Assembly: GCA_017303475.1 (NCBI GenBank)
Contig: JAFLBO010000002.1
Span: forward strand, 248,001-312,000
Length of the DNA: 64,000 bases
DNA from: Chitinophagales bacterium
GTDB taxonomy: Bacteria; Bacteroidota; Bacteroidia; Chitinophagales; Saprospiraceae
Direction: 5' to 3'
In this document: positions 52,515 through 60,302 of the stretch, in pieces
Layout of the letters: every line of letters starts with the position of its first letter
Numbering within the stretch: the stretch's first letter is position 1
Program-made: the position numbers and the translations under genes
Notes under the pieces: generated by a model
What the model saw: the letters and a program-made list of their open reading frames with translations, nothing else
What the model was told of the DNA's origin: nothing
Databases searched by the model: none

Positions 52515-53468
52515 ATGTCTGTCCATCCTTCCCAGCGTATAATCGGCACCCTTGAAGGGGAAACTTCCGGCGCACTTTTGATCGTTATTGGCGCCTTACA
52601 TGGCAATGAACCTGCTGGTGTGAAAGCGCTGGAAATGGTGTTTGATGCTCTGGAGCACGCCAAAGTGGAAGATCCCCATTTTCATTTCAGCGGCAAATTG
52701 ATTGGTCTGGTTGGTAACCGCCAGGCATACCTGATCCGACAACGATTTTTGCAACAAGACCTGAACCGCTGTTGGACAGATACCCAGTTGGAAAATGCCA
52801 GGGAGACAGATACCACGGAGCTTAGTGCAGAGCCTCTGGAGGTTCGCGAGCTTTACGATGTGATTTCCAAGGAATTACAGCAAAATAAACTGGACAAAAC
52901 CATTATTCTCGACCTGCACACTACCTCTGCAGATGGGGGCCTGTTCAGTATTCCAACAGACGAAGGAGAAAGCCTGGAACTCGCCCGGCGCCTTGGAGCC
53001 CCGGCCATTTTGGGCCTCCAATCGAGTGTAGAAGGCACGCTGCTTGGCTTTGCACGGAAAGGAGGATTTGCCCCGGAACTGCCCGAACAGAACAACCCGG
53101 TTTGTGTGGCCTTTGAATCCGGGCAACACAATTCACAACAAGCTGTTTTCCGGGCCGCTTCAGCCATAGTACGATGCCTGCGGGCTGTAGGGAATGTATC
53201 CGACAGCAGCTTGCTGGACTTTATGGAGGCTATAGCCCTGCCGGTTCTTTCCAGCGTGCCGCCGGTGGTGCATTTCAGGTATGCGCATCATATCGACGCT
53301 GAGGATCAGTTTGTTATGCGTCCGGGATATGTCAATTTCCAGCGAATAACGCAAGGCGAGCATCTGGCCGACGATATTCATGGGCCGGTTTTAGCGCCGG
53401 AATCCGGCCTGATCCTTATGCCGCTTTATCAGGCTAAGGGCTCGGATGGCTTTTTTATTGTTCGTTAG
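52515..53468 (+). CDS. Succinylglutamate desuccinylase/aspartoacylase (AstE/AspA) family zinc enzyme
   Basis: 317 aa, M14-type zinc carboxypeptidase fold. Zn ligands His and Glu are in GALHGNEPAG, the third His in IILDLHTTSADGG, Arg/Asn of the substrate site in QDLNRCWTD, and a late Glu in VCVAFESGQH. Removes an acyl group from an N-acylated amino acid or similar; exact substrate cannot be read. Ends with a 4-base overlap with the convergent WD40 gene. Confidence 0.9.
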   Translation: MSVHPSQRIIGTLEGETSGALLIVIGALHGNEPAGVKALEMVFDALEHAKVEDPHFHFSGKLIGLVGNRQAYLIRQRFLQQDLNRCWTDTQLENARETDTTELSAEPLEVRELYDVISKELQQNKLDKTIILDLHTTSADGGLFSIPTDEGESLELARRLGAPAILGLQSSVEGTLLGFARKGGFAPELPEQNNPVCVAFESGQHNSQQAVFRAASAIVRCLRAVGNVSDSSLLDFMEAIALPVLSSVPPVVHFRYAHHIDAEDQFVMRPGYVNFQRITQGEHLADDIHGPVLAPESGLILMPLYQAKGSDGFFIVR

Positions 53469-54361
53469 TTGATGATTTCCCAAATCATCGCCTGTCGGTC
53501 ATCTCCAGCCGAAACAAGCCAACCATCCTGCCACATCAGTCGGTTCACCGAACGCGGGTGACTGCCATACCGGAGGGTATCGATTACTTTCAACAAGGCG
53601 AAACTTTGGGCATCCCAGCATTTTATGGTGCGGTCCCGGCTGGCGGTCATTAACCACCTGCCATTGGGCGAAAATGCCATATCGTTGATGGTATACAAAT
53701 GAGCCGGCTGGGCTGAGACCGGCGAAAAATCTGCTTCAATATCCCAAACCCGCAACATAGCGTCCCGTCCGCCACTCCATAAGTAGCGACCATCCGGAGA
53801 AAAGGCCAGGGAGAATACGGAGTTGGTATGTGCCGCTTTCAAAACCCGGCGTAGCGCCAGGGTTTGTTCATCCAAAATAAAAATGGAATGGTCGCTACCA
53901 CCAATGGCCAGCCAGCCCCGGGCAGCATCGTAAGCCAGACACCGCAGGGAATGGTGAGAAAGCTGTATACTTTCCAGGCTCATGGCCGCTTCTGCCGACC
54001 AGCGTGTTAAAAAGCCATCCCCGCCGCAACTGTACACAAAGGAGCCAATCTGGCTAAGAGCAAACACACCTTTGCGGTGATGCTGCAGATTTCGGGTTTG
54101 GTCCGGGTTTTCCAGGTCAATCCAATGTATACCACCGTTCATGTTGCCTGCCACCAGTTTTTGGGTATTCAGCCTGCAAAGGGCGAACACCTGGGCAGGC
54201 GCCTGGGCAATCACTCGTCCGTTTTCCGGATTATCAAGCTGCCATTCCACGATCCAGCCATCACCACCGGCGCTCAGGAAACGCCTGTAGTCAGTTCCCG
54301 GCGCTAAAGCGTAAAGTGCTGCGTTATGGCCGGTGCAGGTATGGATTTTTCGGATGTGCAT
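53465..54361 (-). CDS. WD40-repeat protein
   Basis: 298 aa, cytoplasmic (no signal). Seven WD40 blades are suggested: GHNAALYALAPGTDYRRFLS, VFALCRLNTQKLVAGNMNGG, GVFALSQIGSFVYSCGGDGF, LRCLAYDAARGWLAIGGSDH, SVFSLAFSPDGRYLWSGGRD, INDMAFSPNGRWLMTASRDR and the last VNRLMWQDGWLVSAGDDR, closing a ring. A protein-interaction scaffold by fold; partner unknown. Its ATG directly follows the stop codon of the small membrane protein (TAAATG), so the two are translationally linked. Confidence 0.9.
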   Translation of the reverse strand: MHIRKIHTCTGHNAALYALAPGTDYRRFLSAGGDGWIVEWQLDNPENGRVIAQAPAQVFALCRLNTQKLVAGNMNGGIHWIDLENPDQTRNLQHHRKGVFALSQIGSFVYSCGGDGFLTRWSAEAAMSLESIQLSHHSLRCLAYDAARGWLAIGGSDHSIFILDEQTLALRRVLKAAHTNSVFSLAFSPDGRYLWSGGRDAMLRVWDIEADFSPVSAQPAHLYTINDMAFSPNGRWLMTASRDRTIKCWDAQSFALLKVIDTLRYGSHPRSVNRLMWQDGWLVSAGDDRQAMIWEIIN

Positions 54362-54592
54362 TTATCCGGCAACAGGATAGATCTGCGCCATGGCATAAGC
54401 GAAAATAGCGAACGCGATACTACCAATCAGCATGCCTAGGGCCGTGGCACGGTCGTCGCCTGTTTTCAGCATAAAAAATCCGGCGGCAACGCCGCCTACA
54501 GCCAGCAGGTACCAGGGGATGAAATACTGAAGTCCGGCAGCTACGGCGAAAACGATCAGTGTACGGAGCAGAATGGGTCCAATAGATTTCAT
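54362..54592 (-). CDS. Small membrane protein of unknown function
   Basis: 76 aa from the ATG at 54592 (MKSIGPILLRTLIVFAVAAG). Three hydrophobic helices: about 7-24, 26-43 and 49-72. No recognised family. First gene of a two-gene unit with the WD40 protein (0-nt gap). A perfect minus-strand TACCTTTG lies 28 nt upstream. Confidence 0.75.
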   Translation of the reverse strand: MKSIGPILLRTLIVFAVAAGLQYFIPWYLLAVGGVAAGFFMLKTGDDRATALGMLIGSIAFAIFAYAMAQIYPVAG

Positions 54593-54619
54593 GTGTAAAG
54601 TTGTGGTTTGAAACGGGAG

Positions 54620-54627
54620 CAAAGGTA
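54620..54627 (-). promoter_or_regulatory. -7 box of the small membrane protein / WD40 unit
   Basis: TACCTTTG on the minus strand, divergent from the THX promoter 50 nt away. No clear TTG at the expected -33 position. Confidence 0.5.
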
Positions 54628-54651
54628 CACTTCCAACAAACACTTGTTTGC

Positions 54652-54681
54652 TTGCATATATCGAGTATTCGCGTACATTTG
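54652..54681 (+). promoter_or_regulatory. THX promoter
   Basis: TTG (54652-54654), 19 nt, TACATTTG (54674-54681): full consensus, 33 nt before the ATG. Confidence 0.7.
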
Positions 54682-54714
54682 CGGCTCATTATTCAATTAC
54701 AAAGTACACCACTC

Positions 54715-54822
54715 ATGGGTAAAGGAGATCACAGAACCAAGTTGGGCAAGATCGTTCGCGGATCTAACGGCAAAAGCCGCCCAAATCCACGCAAGGTACG
54801 CGCAGCGAAAAAAGCTGCTTAA
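54715..54822 (+). CDS. 30S ribosomal protein THX
   Basis: 35-aa basic peptide MGKGDHRTKLGKIVRGSNGK followed by SRPNPRKVRAAKKAA. It matches the THX family of small 30S proteins found in Thermus and Bacteroidota (family usually starts MGKGDxRTxRGKI). The start is the ATG at 54715. Own promoter and terminator. Confidence 0.92.
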   Translation: MGKGDHRTKLGKIVRGSNGKSRPNPRKVRAAKKAA

Positions 54823-54849
54823 ATCAGCTCATTCTTGCGTTTAACCATA

Positions 54850-54888
54850 AAAGAGTCATCGCCGGTTTACGGGATGGCTCTTTTTTTT
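54850..54888 (+). terminator. Terminator of the THX gene
   Basis: AGAGTCATC (54852-54860) pairs with GATGGCTCT (54873-54881), one G-T pair, followed by a T tract. Confidence 0.9.
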
Positions 54889-54966
54889 GGTGGAAATTTT
54901 AGCGGTAAGTCAGTAACAATCCGATGGGTTCTTCCGTTCTTTACCTCAACCAAACCATTGTATTAC

Positions 54967-55389
54967 ATGAAATCAACATTGTCCGTCCTGCTTTTCTTCT
55001 GCCTTGCAGGTATGATGCAGGCTCAATCCATTACCGGCACCTGGAAAACCATAGATGATGAAACCAACGAAGCCAAAAGCCACTTGCAATTATTTATGGG
55101 CGACGGCAAGTTGTATGGTAAAGTGGTTAAACTTCTCAAATCTTCCCCTGACAAGCTTTGCGATAAATGTCCGGCCGAACGCAAAAACCAGCCAATCATG
55201 GGCATGATTGTAGTGGTAGATATGAAAGAAAAAGACGGGCACTTTCAGGGCGGGTCTATTTTGGATCCGGAAAAAGGCAAATGGTACAACTGTAAAATGT
55301 GGCTAAAAGACGGTGATCCGAACGTACTGGTAGTTCGGGGGTATATTGGACCGTTCTATCGCACACAGTATTGGTACAGGGTACAGTGA
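54967..55389 (+). CDS. Secreted DUF2147-domain protein
   Basis: 140 aa from the ATG at 54967 (signal MKSTLSVLLFFCLAGMMQAQ). The DUF2147 features are present: SITGTWKTIDDETNEAKSHL, LYGKVVKLLKSSPDKLCDKC, GSILDPEKGKWYNCKMWL, and LVVRGYIGPFYRTQYWYRV. Function unknown; Bacteroidota members are periplasmic. Two Cys (DKLCDKCPAE) suggest a disulfide or metal site. The stop TGA is the first TGA of the adjoining TGAG array. Confidence 0.9.
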   Translation: MKSTLSVLLFFCLAGMMQAQSITGTWKTIDDETNEAKSHLQLFMGDGKLYGKVVKLLKSSPDKLCDKCPAERKNQPIMGMIVVVDMKEKDGHFQGGSILDPEKGKWYNCKMWLKDGDPNVLVVRGYIGPFYRTQYWYRVQ

Positions 55390-55462
55390 GTGAGTGAATG
55401 AGTGAATGAGTGAGTGAATGAGTGAATGAGTGAATGAGTGAATGAGTGAGTGAATGAGTGAG
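55386..55462. repeat. Tetranucleotide array (TGAG/TGAA)n (family B, copy 3)
   Basis: About 18 copies of TGAG and TGAA, in which the DUF2147 stop codon is the first unit. Transcribed into the 3' end of that mRNA if no terminator precedes it. Confidence 0.95.
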
Positions 55463-55538
55463 ATAATTTTTAATTTTTTTTTCAAACACCTTGCACACTT
55501 TGAAAAGTCGCTGTATTTTTGCCGCGCTTTAAGAGCAT

Positions 55539-55609
55539 TGGGTCATGGTGTAATGGTAACACAGCAGATTTTGGTTCTGTTTTTCAGGGTTCGAGTCCTT
55601 GTGACCCAA
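55539..55609 (+). tRNA. tRNA-Gln (anticodon TTG)
   Basis: 71 nt with a perfect 7-bp acceptor stem TGGGTCA/TGACCCA, D-loop TGTAATGGTAACA, anticodon loop with TTTTGGT between CAGA and TCTG arms, T-arm GGTTCGAGTCC. CCA is not encoded. Strong match in layout to bacterial tRNA-Gln, although the stem pairs outside the anticodon loop are short. Confidence 0.93.
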
Positions 55610-55610
55610 C

Positions 55611-55650
55611 AAAAAGCGGCCTCCGGTTTCCGGAAGGCCGCTTTTTCTTT
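55611..55650 (+). terminator. Terminator after tRNA-Gln
   Basis: AAAAAGCGGCC-type arm (55611-55626) pairs with CCGGAAGGCCGCTTTTT (55630-55646), with one bulge, then T-rich sequence. Confidence 0.9.
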
Positions 55651-56346
55651 TATGTCTCTTTGAAAGTGGATGTTTAACTCACTCATTCACTTACTCCCCC
55701 ATTGGCAAAACGACGCTTCTGAAGATTTGACTTTCAGAAGCGCCCATGGATTACCACAAATTCAGAATGCGAGATTAGTAAGGACCGCCAAAATTATGTT
55801 GTTCTAATCAGATCTTTTAGCGTATTTCTGTTTTTCTTCTAAACAGTACAAATTACATTAAAGTGGAACTCGCCGGGGTTTGCATACATTACATGGATAC
55901 ATGACCAAAATCATTGCAAACTGGTCAGAAAGTGCTGAATATTGACCTATAAATTGAGTCATCCAAAATGTTAAATTGTGTTAAGACGCAAGGTTTAAGT
56001 CAGAGTTGAAGCACGGCCGTATCTATGGCAAGTACCCGAGGCGGGAATAGGTGTCAGAAAACTTCAGGTAGTTTTTGACCAACCGAATATCATTTGGCTA
56101 CTCAAAAGTTTTTTCCCCCTTTAAAAAGAGATATGTACAAATGGATGGGCCATCATGAAACATCATTTTGCAATGTCACTTTGTGATAAAAAGTTGATTT
56201 TTGCGGCATGGGGATTATTTCTCCTTCCGTTTGCAAAACTTTAACCTCAAAATCTTAATAGTTTTTAACTTTCTCTTAACTGCCAATGTTACTTTTGTGG
56301 CGCTTTTCGGAACGTATAGCGCGGAACGGAAACCGGTGTAGTAAAA
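55651..56346. other. 700-nt AT-rich region, no gene seen
   Basis: Holds a short ACTC/ATTC run (55679-55694), a hairpin CGCTTCTGAA (55714-55742), and long AT-rich sequence with no convincing ORF on either strand. TACTTTTG at 56290-56297 is a good -7 box for the glycosyltransferase at 56347, about 49 nt upstream. 55980-56080 is slightly richer in GC and could hold a decayed gene or a small RNA; I cannot identify it. Confidence 0.5.
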
Positions 56347-57054
56347 ATGGGACCAATTCCGAGGATTTATGTGCTGATTCCGGCCTGGAATGAAGAAAAA
56401 AGTCTGCCGCTGGTGATAAATGGCCTGCCGGCAAATTGGATCAAAAAAGTGGTGGTTTGCGACAATGGCTCCACAGATCAGACGGCAGAAGTTGCCAAAG
56501 AAGCAGGGGCAGTAGTGATTCATCAACCGGAAAGAGGTTATGGAAATGCCTGTCTGGCCGGAATGCGTTACCTCAACCAACTACCCTCGTCTGAACAGCC
56601 CGAAATTGTGGTATTCATTGACGGAGATTTTTCAGACTATCCGGAGGAACTACCAAAAGTGGTAGCGCCTATTTTGAAAGACGAAATGGATCTGGTGATT
56701 GGATCGCGTATGCTGGGAGGAATGGATGCAGATGCCATGACCATACCACAAAGATTTGGCAACTGGCTGGCGCCAGCCCTCATCCACCTGATTTACGGCT
56801 ATCGGTTTTCGGATCTCGGTCCGTTCAGAGCCATTAGGTGGGAAGCCCTGAAAGCCTTGCAAATGGCAGACAGGGATTATGGCTGGACAGTGGAGATGCA
56901 GGTAAAAGCGGCAAAAATGCGATTGTCATGCACCGAGGTGCCCGTTCAATACAGAAAAAGAGCTGCCGGCCAAAGCAAGGTTTCCGGAACCATTAAAGGA
57001 ACCGTCCTTGCAGGCTGGAAAATCATAACAACGATCTTAAAACTAGTGTTTTAG
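56347..57054 (+). CDS. Family 2 glycosyltransferase (DPM1/polyprenyl-phosphate sugar transferase-like)
   Basis: 235 aa, GT-A fold: IYVLIPAWNEEKSLPLVING, VVCDNGSTDQTAEVAKEAGA, VVFIDGDFSDYPEELPKVVA with the DxD-like DGD, DLVIGSRMLGGMDADAMTIP, and a late RxAIRWEAL. The tail ends YRKRAAGQSKVSGTIKGTVL, typical of bacterial DPM1-like transferases that load a sugar on a polyprenyl phosphate. No membrane helix at the C-terminus. Followed by a repeat element and then the CesA-like GT2. Confidence 0.9.
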   Translation: MGPIPRIYVLIPAWNEEKSLPLVINGLPANWIKKVVVCDNGSTDQTAEVAKEAGAVVIHQPERGYGNACLAGMRYLNQLPSSEQPEIVVFIDGDFSDYPEELPKVVAPILKDEMDLVIGSRMLGGMDADAMTIPQRFGNWLAPALIHLIYGYRFSDLGPFRAIRWEALKALQMADRDYGWTVEMQVKAAKMRLSCTEVPVQYRKRAAGQSKVSGTIKGTVLAGWKIITTILKLVF

Positions 57055-57185
57055 TGCCTGAGTGTTTGAGTGTTTGAGTTGGCGTGCGGTTGGGTATTCC
57101 GAATAATTTCCCCCAATACCCAACCGAACGCAACTCAAACACTCAAACACTCGAACACTAAAACACTAAAATTCACCAACTCAAT
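57055..57185. repeat. Inverted repeat of GAGTGTTT units and core (family C, copy 2)
   Basis: Starting directly after the TAG at 57054: GTGCCTGAGTGTTTGAGTG, GAGTTGGCGTGCGGTTGGG, a short loop, then the reverse complement (CCCAACCGAACGCAACTC, AAACACTCAAACACTCGAAC) to a few bases before the ATG at 57186. Stem about 50 nt, spanning stop codon to start codon. Confidence 0.93.
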
Positions 57186-58727
57186 ATGTACGGTCTTCAT
57201 TCGCTTTTTGAGGCATTTCAGTATCAGGCCTTTGTTGATTTTGGGTACCTGATGCTGCTCATTTATTTCCTTGCTATGAGCGGCGTAACTATTTACGCGC
57301 TGTTGCAATTCCACTTGTTGTACCTGTATAAAAAGTACCACAAGGAAAATCCGGAGATTCGCTACAAACAATACAGCTCCGACGATCAGAACGTACCGTT
57401 CGTGACCGTACAGCTGCCTATGTACAATGAAATGTATGTAGCCGAACGCATCATCGATTATGTGGCGGCTCAGGAATATCCTAAAAACAAATTTCAGATC
57501 CAGGTTCTGGACGATTCTACCGACGAAACCGTGGGTATTGTTGCGGCCAAAGTTGCACAACTGAAAGCTGAAGGATATGATATTGAACACGTTCACCGCG
57601 TGAACCGTCAGGGCTACAAAGCCGGCGCTTTGCAAGAAGCAATGCCGCTGGTAAAAGGCGATTACATTGCCATTTTTGATGCCGACTTCACGCCGCGCCC
57701 AGACTTCCTGCGCACTACCATGGCTTACTTCGAAGATCCGAAAGTGGGCATCGTACAAACGCGTTGGGAACACATCAATGCCGACTACAGCATGCTGACT
57801 AAATTGCAGGCCCTGCAATTGAACGTGCACTTTACCGTAGAACAAGCTGGTCGCTCCTACGGCAACCTACTGCTTCAATTCAACGGTACTGCCGGTGTAT
57901 GGCGTAAAAACGTGATCAACGAGGCTGGCGGCTGGCAAAGCGACACCCTCACAGAAGACCTCGACCTGAGCTTCCGTGCGCAGATCATGGGCTACAAAAT
58001 CCAGTACCTGGAGAAACTCGGCAGCCCTGCTGAATTGCCGGTTGACATGAACGCACTCAAGGGTCAGCAATTCCGCTGGAACAAAGGTGGCGCGCAAAAT
58101 GTGCGCAAATTGATGAAGTTGATCTGGAACACAGACAAACTTAATGGAATCCAGAAAATGCACGCAATGAGCCAGCTTACGGCATACGGTGTGTTCCTGT
58201 GGGTGTTCATTGCTGCATTGAGCAGTGTGCCGCTCGCATTTGCTTTCAGCGAACTGGGCATTTCCACACACTTCCTGTCGTTCTCTGTTTTGGGTCTGTT
58301 CTCTGTGGCTGCTATTTCTTATACTGCCAACATTACCGCAGCACTCAATCGCACCGTACCGGCTACTTTCTGGGAAAAAGTGCGCTTCTTTGGTCTGTTT
58401 ATTTCCTTCATGCCTATGTCGCTCGGCTTGTCACTGTACAATGCTGTAGCTGTTATTGAAGGTCTCAGAGGTAAAGTTTCTGCATTCGTACGCACCCCTA
58501 AATTCGGTGGCGACGGCAAAAACAACTCTGTGCAAAAGGCAGCCTATGTTGCCCGCAAAATCTCCTGGATTACCATTACGGAAGGCCTTATGTCGCTCGT
58601 ATTTACCGCAGCAGCTATTATTGGCCTGGCTACCGGTAATACCGCTTTCGTACTTTTCCACTCGATGCTTGCCTTTGGATTCGGTACCATTTGTTACTAC
58701 TCCATCAAACACCTCAACCTCCGTTAA
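57186..58727 (+). CDS. Membrane family 2 glycosyltransferase (cellulose synthase-like)
   Basis: 513-aa processive-type GT2. N-terminal helix about 15-40 (MLLIYFLAMSGVTIYALLQF); the catalytic domain has FVTVQLPMYNEMYVAERI, LDDSTDETV, the DxD in FDADFTPRPDF, TEDLDLSFRAQ (TED motif) and QQFRWNKGGAQN (QxxRW motif); four or so C-terminal helices follow. Closest in layout to CESA_CaSu_A2-like glucomannan/polysaccharide synthases. No PilZ domain or bcs genes nearby. Bracketed by two different inverted-repeat arrays. Confidence 0.93.
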   Translation: MYGLHSLFEAFQYQAFVDFGYLMLLIYFLAMSGVTIYALLQFHLLYLYKKYHKENPEIRYKQYSSDDQNVPFVTVQLPMYNEMYVAERIIDYVAAQEYPKNKFQIQVLDDSTDETVGIVAAKVAQLKAEGYDIEHVHRVNRQGYKAGALQEAMPLVKGDYIAIFDADFTPRPDFLRTTMAYFEDPKVGIVQTRWEHINADYSMLTKLQALQLNVHFTVEQAGRSYGNLLLQFNGTAGVWRKNVINEAGGWQSDTLTEDLDLSFRAQIMGYKIQYLEKLGSPAELPVDMNALKGQQFRWNKGGAQNVRKLMKLIWNTDKLNGIQKMHAMSQLTAYGVFLWVFIAALSSVPLAFAFSELGISTHFLSFSVLGLFSVAAISYTANITAALNRTVPATFWEKVRFFGLFISFMPMSLGLSLYNAVAVIEGLRGKVSAFVRTPKFGGDGKNNSVQKAAYVARKISWITITEGLMSLVFTAAAIIGLATGNTAFVLFHSMLAFGFGTICYYSIKHLNLR

Positions 58728-58995
58728 GGGGAAGGCACAAAGGGAACTGCGAAGGCACGAAGGCGCGTGGGCACAAAGGCGCGAAGACACTAAGGCGCGA
58801 AGGCACAAAGGCGCGAAGATTAAAAAGGGATATTGGGCTGGCGCCCAATATCCCTTTTCTCTTTAATTGGCGTAAGCCAATTACTTATTTCCTTAGCGCC
58901 TTTGAGCCTTAGTGTCTTCGCGCCTTAGTGCCTTCGCGCCCACGCACCTTTGCGCCCACGCACCTTTGCGCCTTCGCAGTTCCCCTTTGTGCCTT
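58728..58995. repeat. Inverted GGCGCGAAGGCACAAA arrays with embedded terminator (family F)
   Basis: Left arm 58733-58820 consists of GGCACAAAGGCGCGAAG-like phrases; the right arm 58890-58996 is their reverse complement. Between them stands a perfect 16-bp hairpin AAAAGGGATATTGGGC/GCCCAATATCCCTTTT (58823-58858) and a small palindrome TAATTGGCGTAAGCCAATTA (58863-58882). It lies between convergent stops of the CesA-like gene and CcmC and ends in the last codons of the latter. Confidence 0.93.
58823..58862. terminator. Bidirectional terminator inside family F element
   Basis: Perfect 16-bp stem with a 4-nt loop TGGC, A-rich on the left and T-rich on the right flank, suited to end both convergent transcripts. 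Confidence 0.85.
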
Positions 58996-60039
58996 CTAAT
59001 CCAGGCCAATCATTTTATCCTCGATTCTTTTCATACGTACGCGCAGGAGCGCCAGCCAGAATCCGATACCCGTAAACCCGAGTATAGCCGGGTAAAAAAC
59101 CATCCGCATGGTATTATCCAGATCCTGACTGCCAAAAGCCGGGTTGCCGGTGGAACCCGGGTGCAAACTGGCAAACATCCTGGGAACAATATACAACAGC
59201 GGGATCAGCGAGGAAAAAGCAAAGATGTTGTACACCGCCGACAGCCTTGCGCCTTTTTCAGGTTCATCGAAAGAGCGACGCAGAATGAAATATGCCAGGT
59301 AAATCAGCAAGGCTACCGCTGTCATTAATTGCTTGATATCGTTACTCCAGGGGGCTCCCCAGGTATAATTGGCCCACAACATTCCCGTTACCAGTCCCAT
59401 AAAACCAAACAACAATCCCGCTTCCGCAAAAGAAGAGGCCATTCTATCTGCATCCGGCTTTTTGGTCATCAAGAACACAATACTGAACACCACAGAAGCG
59501 GTGAACAAAAACAGCAATACAAACCACATTGGAACATGGTAATAGGTATTGCGGATGCTTTCATAAATCACATTGCGATAAGGAAAACTGAAGTCTTTTA
59601 CCACATGCAGCTTTTCCACAGGTGTTGCTGTCCAGGATTCAGCATTGCGGGCTGTGGTATCTCGTGTAATTTCCAGAGCATCAGGTAACAAGGAAACGCC
59701 GTCAGTTGGGTGACTGATGATGGCATTGAGCATCACAGATGCAGTAGCGCGGGGCAAATTAGCCGGAATAACAAAAGTGGCTTCCAGCGTGGTGTCTGAC
59801 AAAACAGCCAGTTGCCGGCCCAGCAAGGCCTGTGCAGAGTCGTACTGCAACCAAACCCGGATATCAGAGGCTTGTCCGTTACTGTAAAACGTATTGTACC
59901 CATGAAACTGCACCCGCAAAGAATCGCCCGTTTGCGCATAACCGGGTTTCACATAATCAATTCCGGGCTTCAACGGAATCAGCATACCCACCGACAAAGC
60001 GTACAACACCAAAACAACAGAAGCTATTTTCCACCACAT
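58996..60039 (-). CDS. ccmC: CcmC-like haem/cytochrome c biogenesis protein with N-terminal extracytoplasmic extension
   Basis: 347 aa from the ATG at 60039 (MWWKIASVVLVLYALSVGML); the longer reading from 60105 is rejected. Residues about 23-170 form a predicted periplasmic beta-rich domain (YAQTGDSLRVQFHGYNTFYS) not present in ordinary CcmC (~220-250 aa). From ~170 the CcmC features appear: His in RNTYYHVPMWFVLLFLF, the tryptophan-rich region MLWANYTWGAPWSNDIKQLM, and the second His in ASLHPGSTGNPAF, with six helices in all. Should handle haem for CcmE. ccmB is 27 kb away, so the ccm genes are split. Confidence 0.85.
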   Translation of the reverse strand: MWWKIASVVLVLYALSVGMLIPLKPGIDYVKPGYAQTGDSLRVQFHGYNTFYSNGQASDIRVWLQYDSAQALLGRQLAVLSDTTLEATFVIPANLPRATASVMLNAIISHPTDGVSLLPDALEITRDTTARNAESWTATPVEKLHVVKDFSFPYRNVIYESIRNTYYHVPMWFVLLFLFTASVVFSIVFLMTKKPDADRMASSFAEAGLLFGFMGLVTGMLWANYTWGAPWSNDIKQLMTAVALLIYLAYFILRRSFDEPEKGARLSAVYNIFAFSSLIPLLYIVPRMFASLHPGSTGNPAFGSQDLDNTMRMVFYPAILGFTGIGFWLALLRVRMKRIEDKMIGLD

Positions 60040-60302
60040 GATAATTTCTTTTGAATATTGGAAAGATGCCGTAAAGATAGGGAATGTTGAATGTCCAATA
60101 TCCAATATCCAATGCCCAAGTGGTGCGGGGGGCTGGCGTCAACACATTTGTTGGGCTGTTTTCGCCTGAATGGCGAAAAGTTACCAATAGATCACGCTAT
60201 TCAGGCGAGTAATTCTCAACCAATGTGCTGACGCTAGACCCCCGCACCACTTGGACATTGGATATTGGACATTGGACATTGGACATTGGATATTGGATAT
60301 TT
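60040..60302. repeat. Long palindrome flanked by TTGGATATTGGACA arrays (family G)
   Basis: Left arm 60092-60175 (TCCAATATCCAATATCCAATG then CAAGTGGTGCGGGGGGCTGG) pairs with right arm 60194-60275 and further array to 60302; an inner hairpin uses TCGCCTGAATGGCG. Arms of about 80 nt with few mismatches. Fills the gap from the CcmC start region to the DUF5916 stop codon at 60303. A weak -7-like TATCTTTA for ccmC lies at 60081-60074 on the minus strand. Confidence 0.92.
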
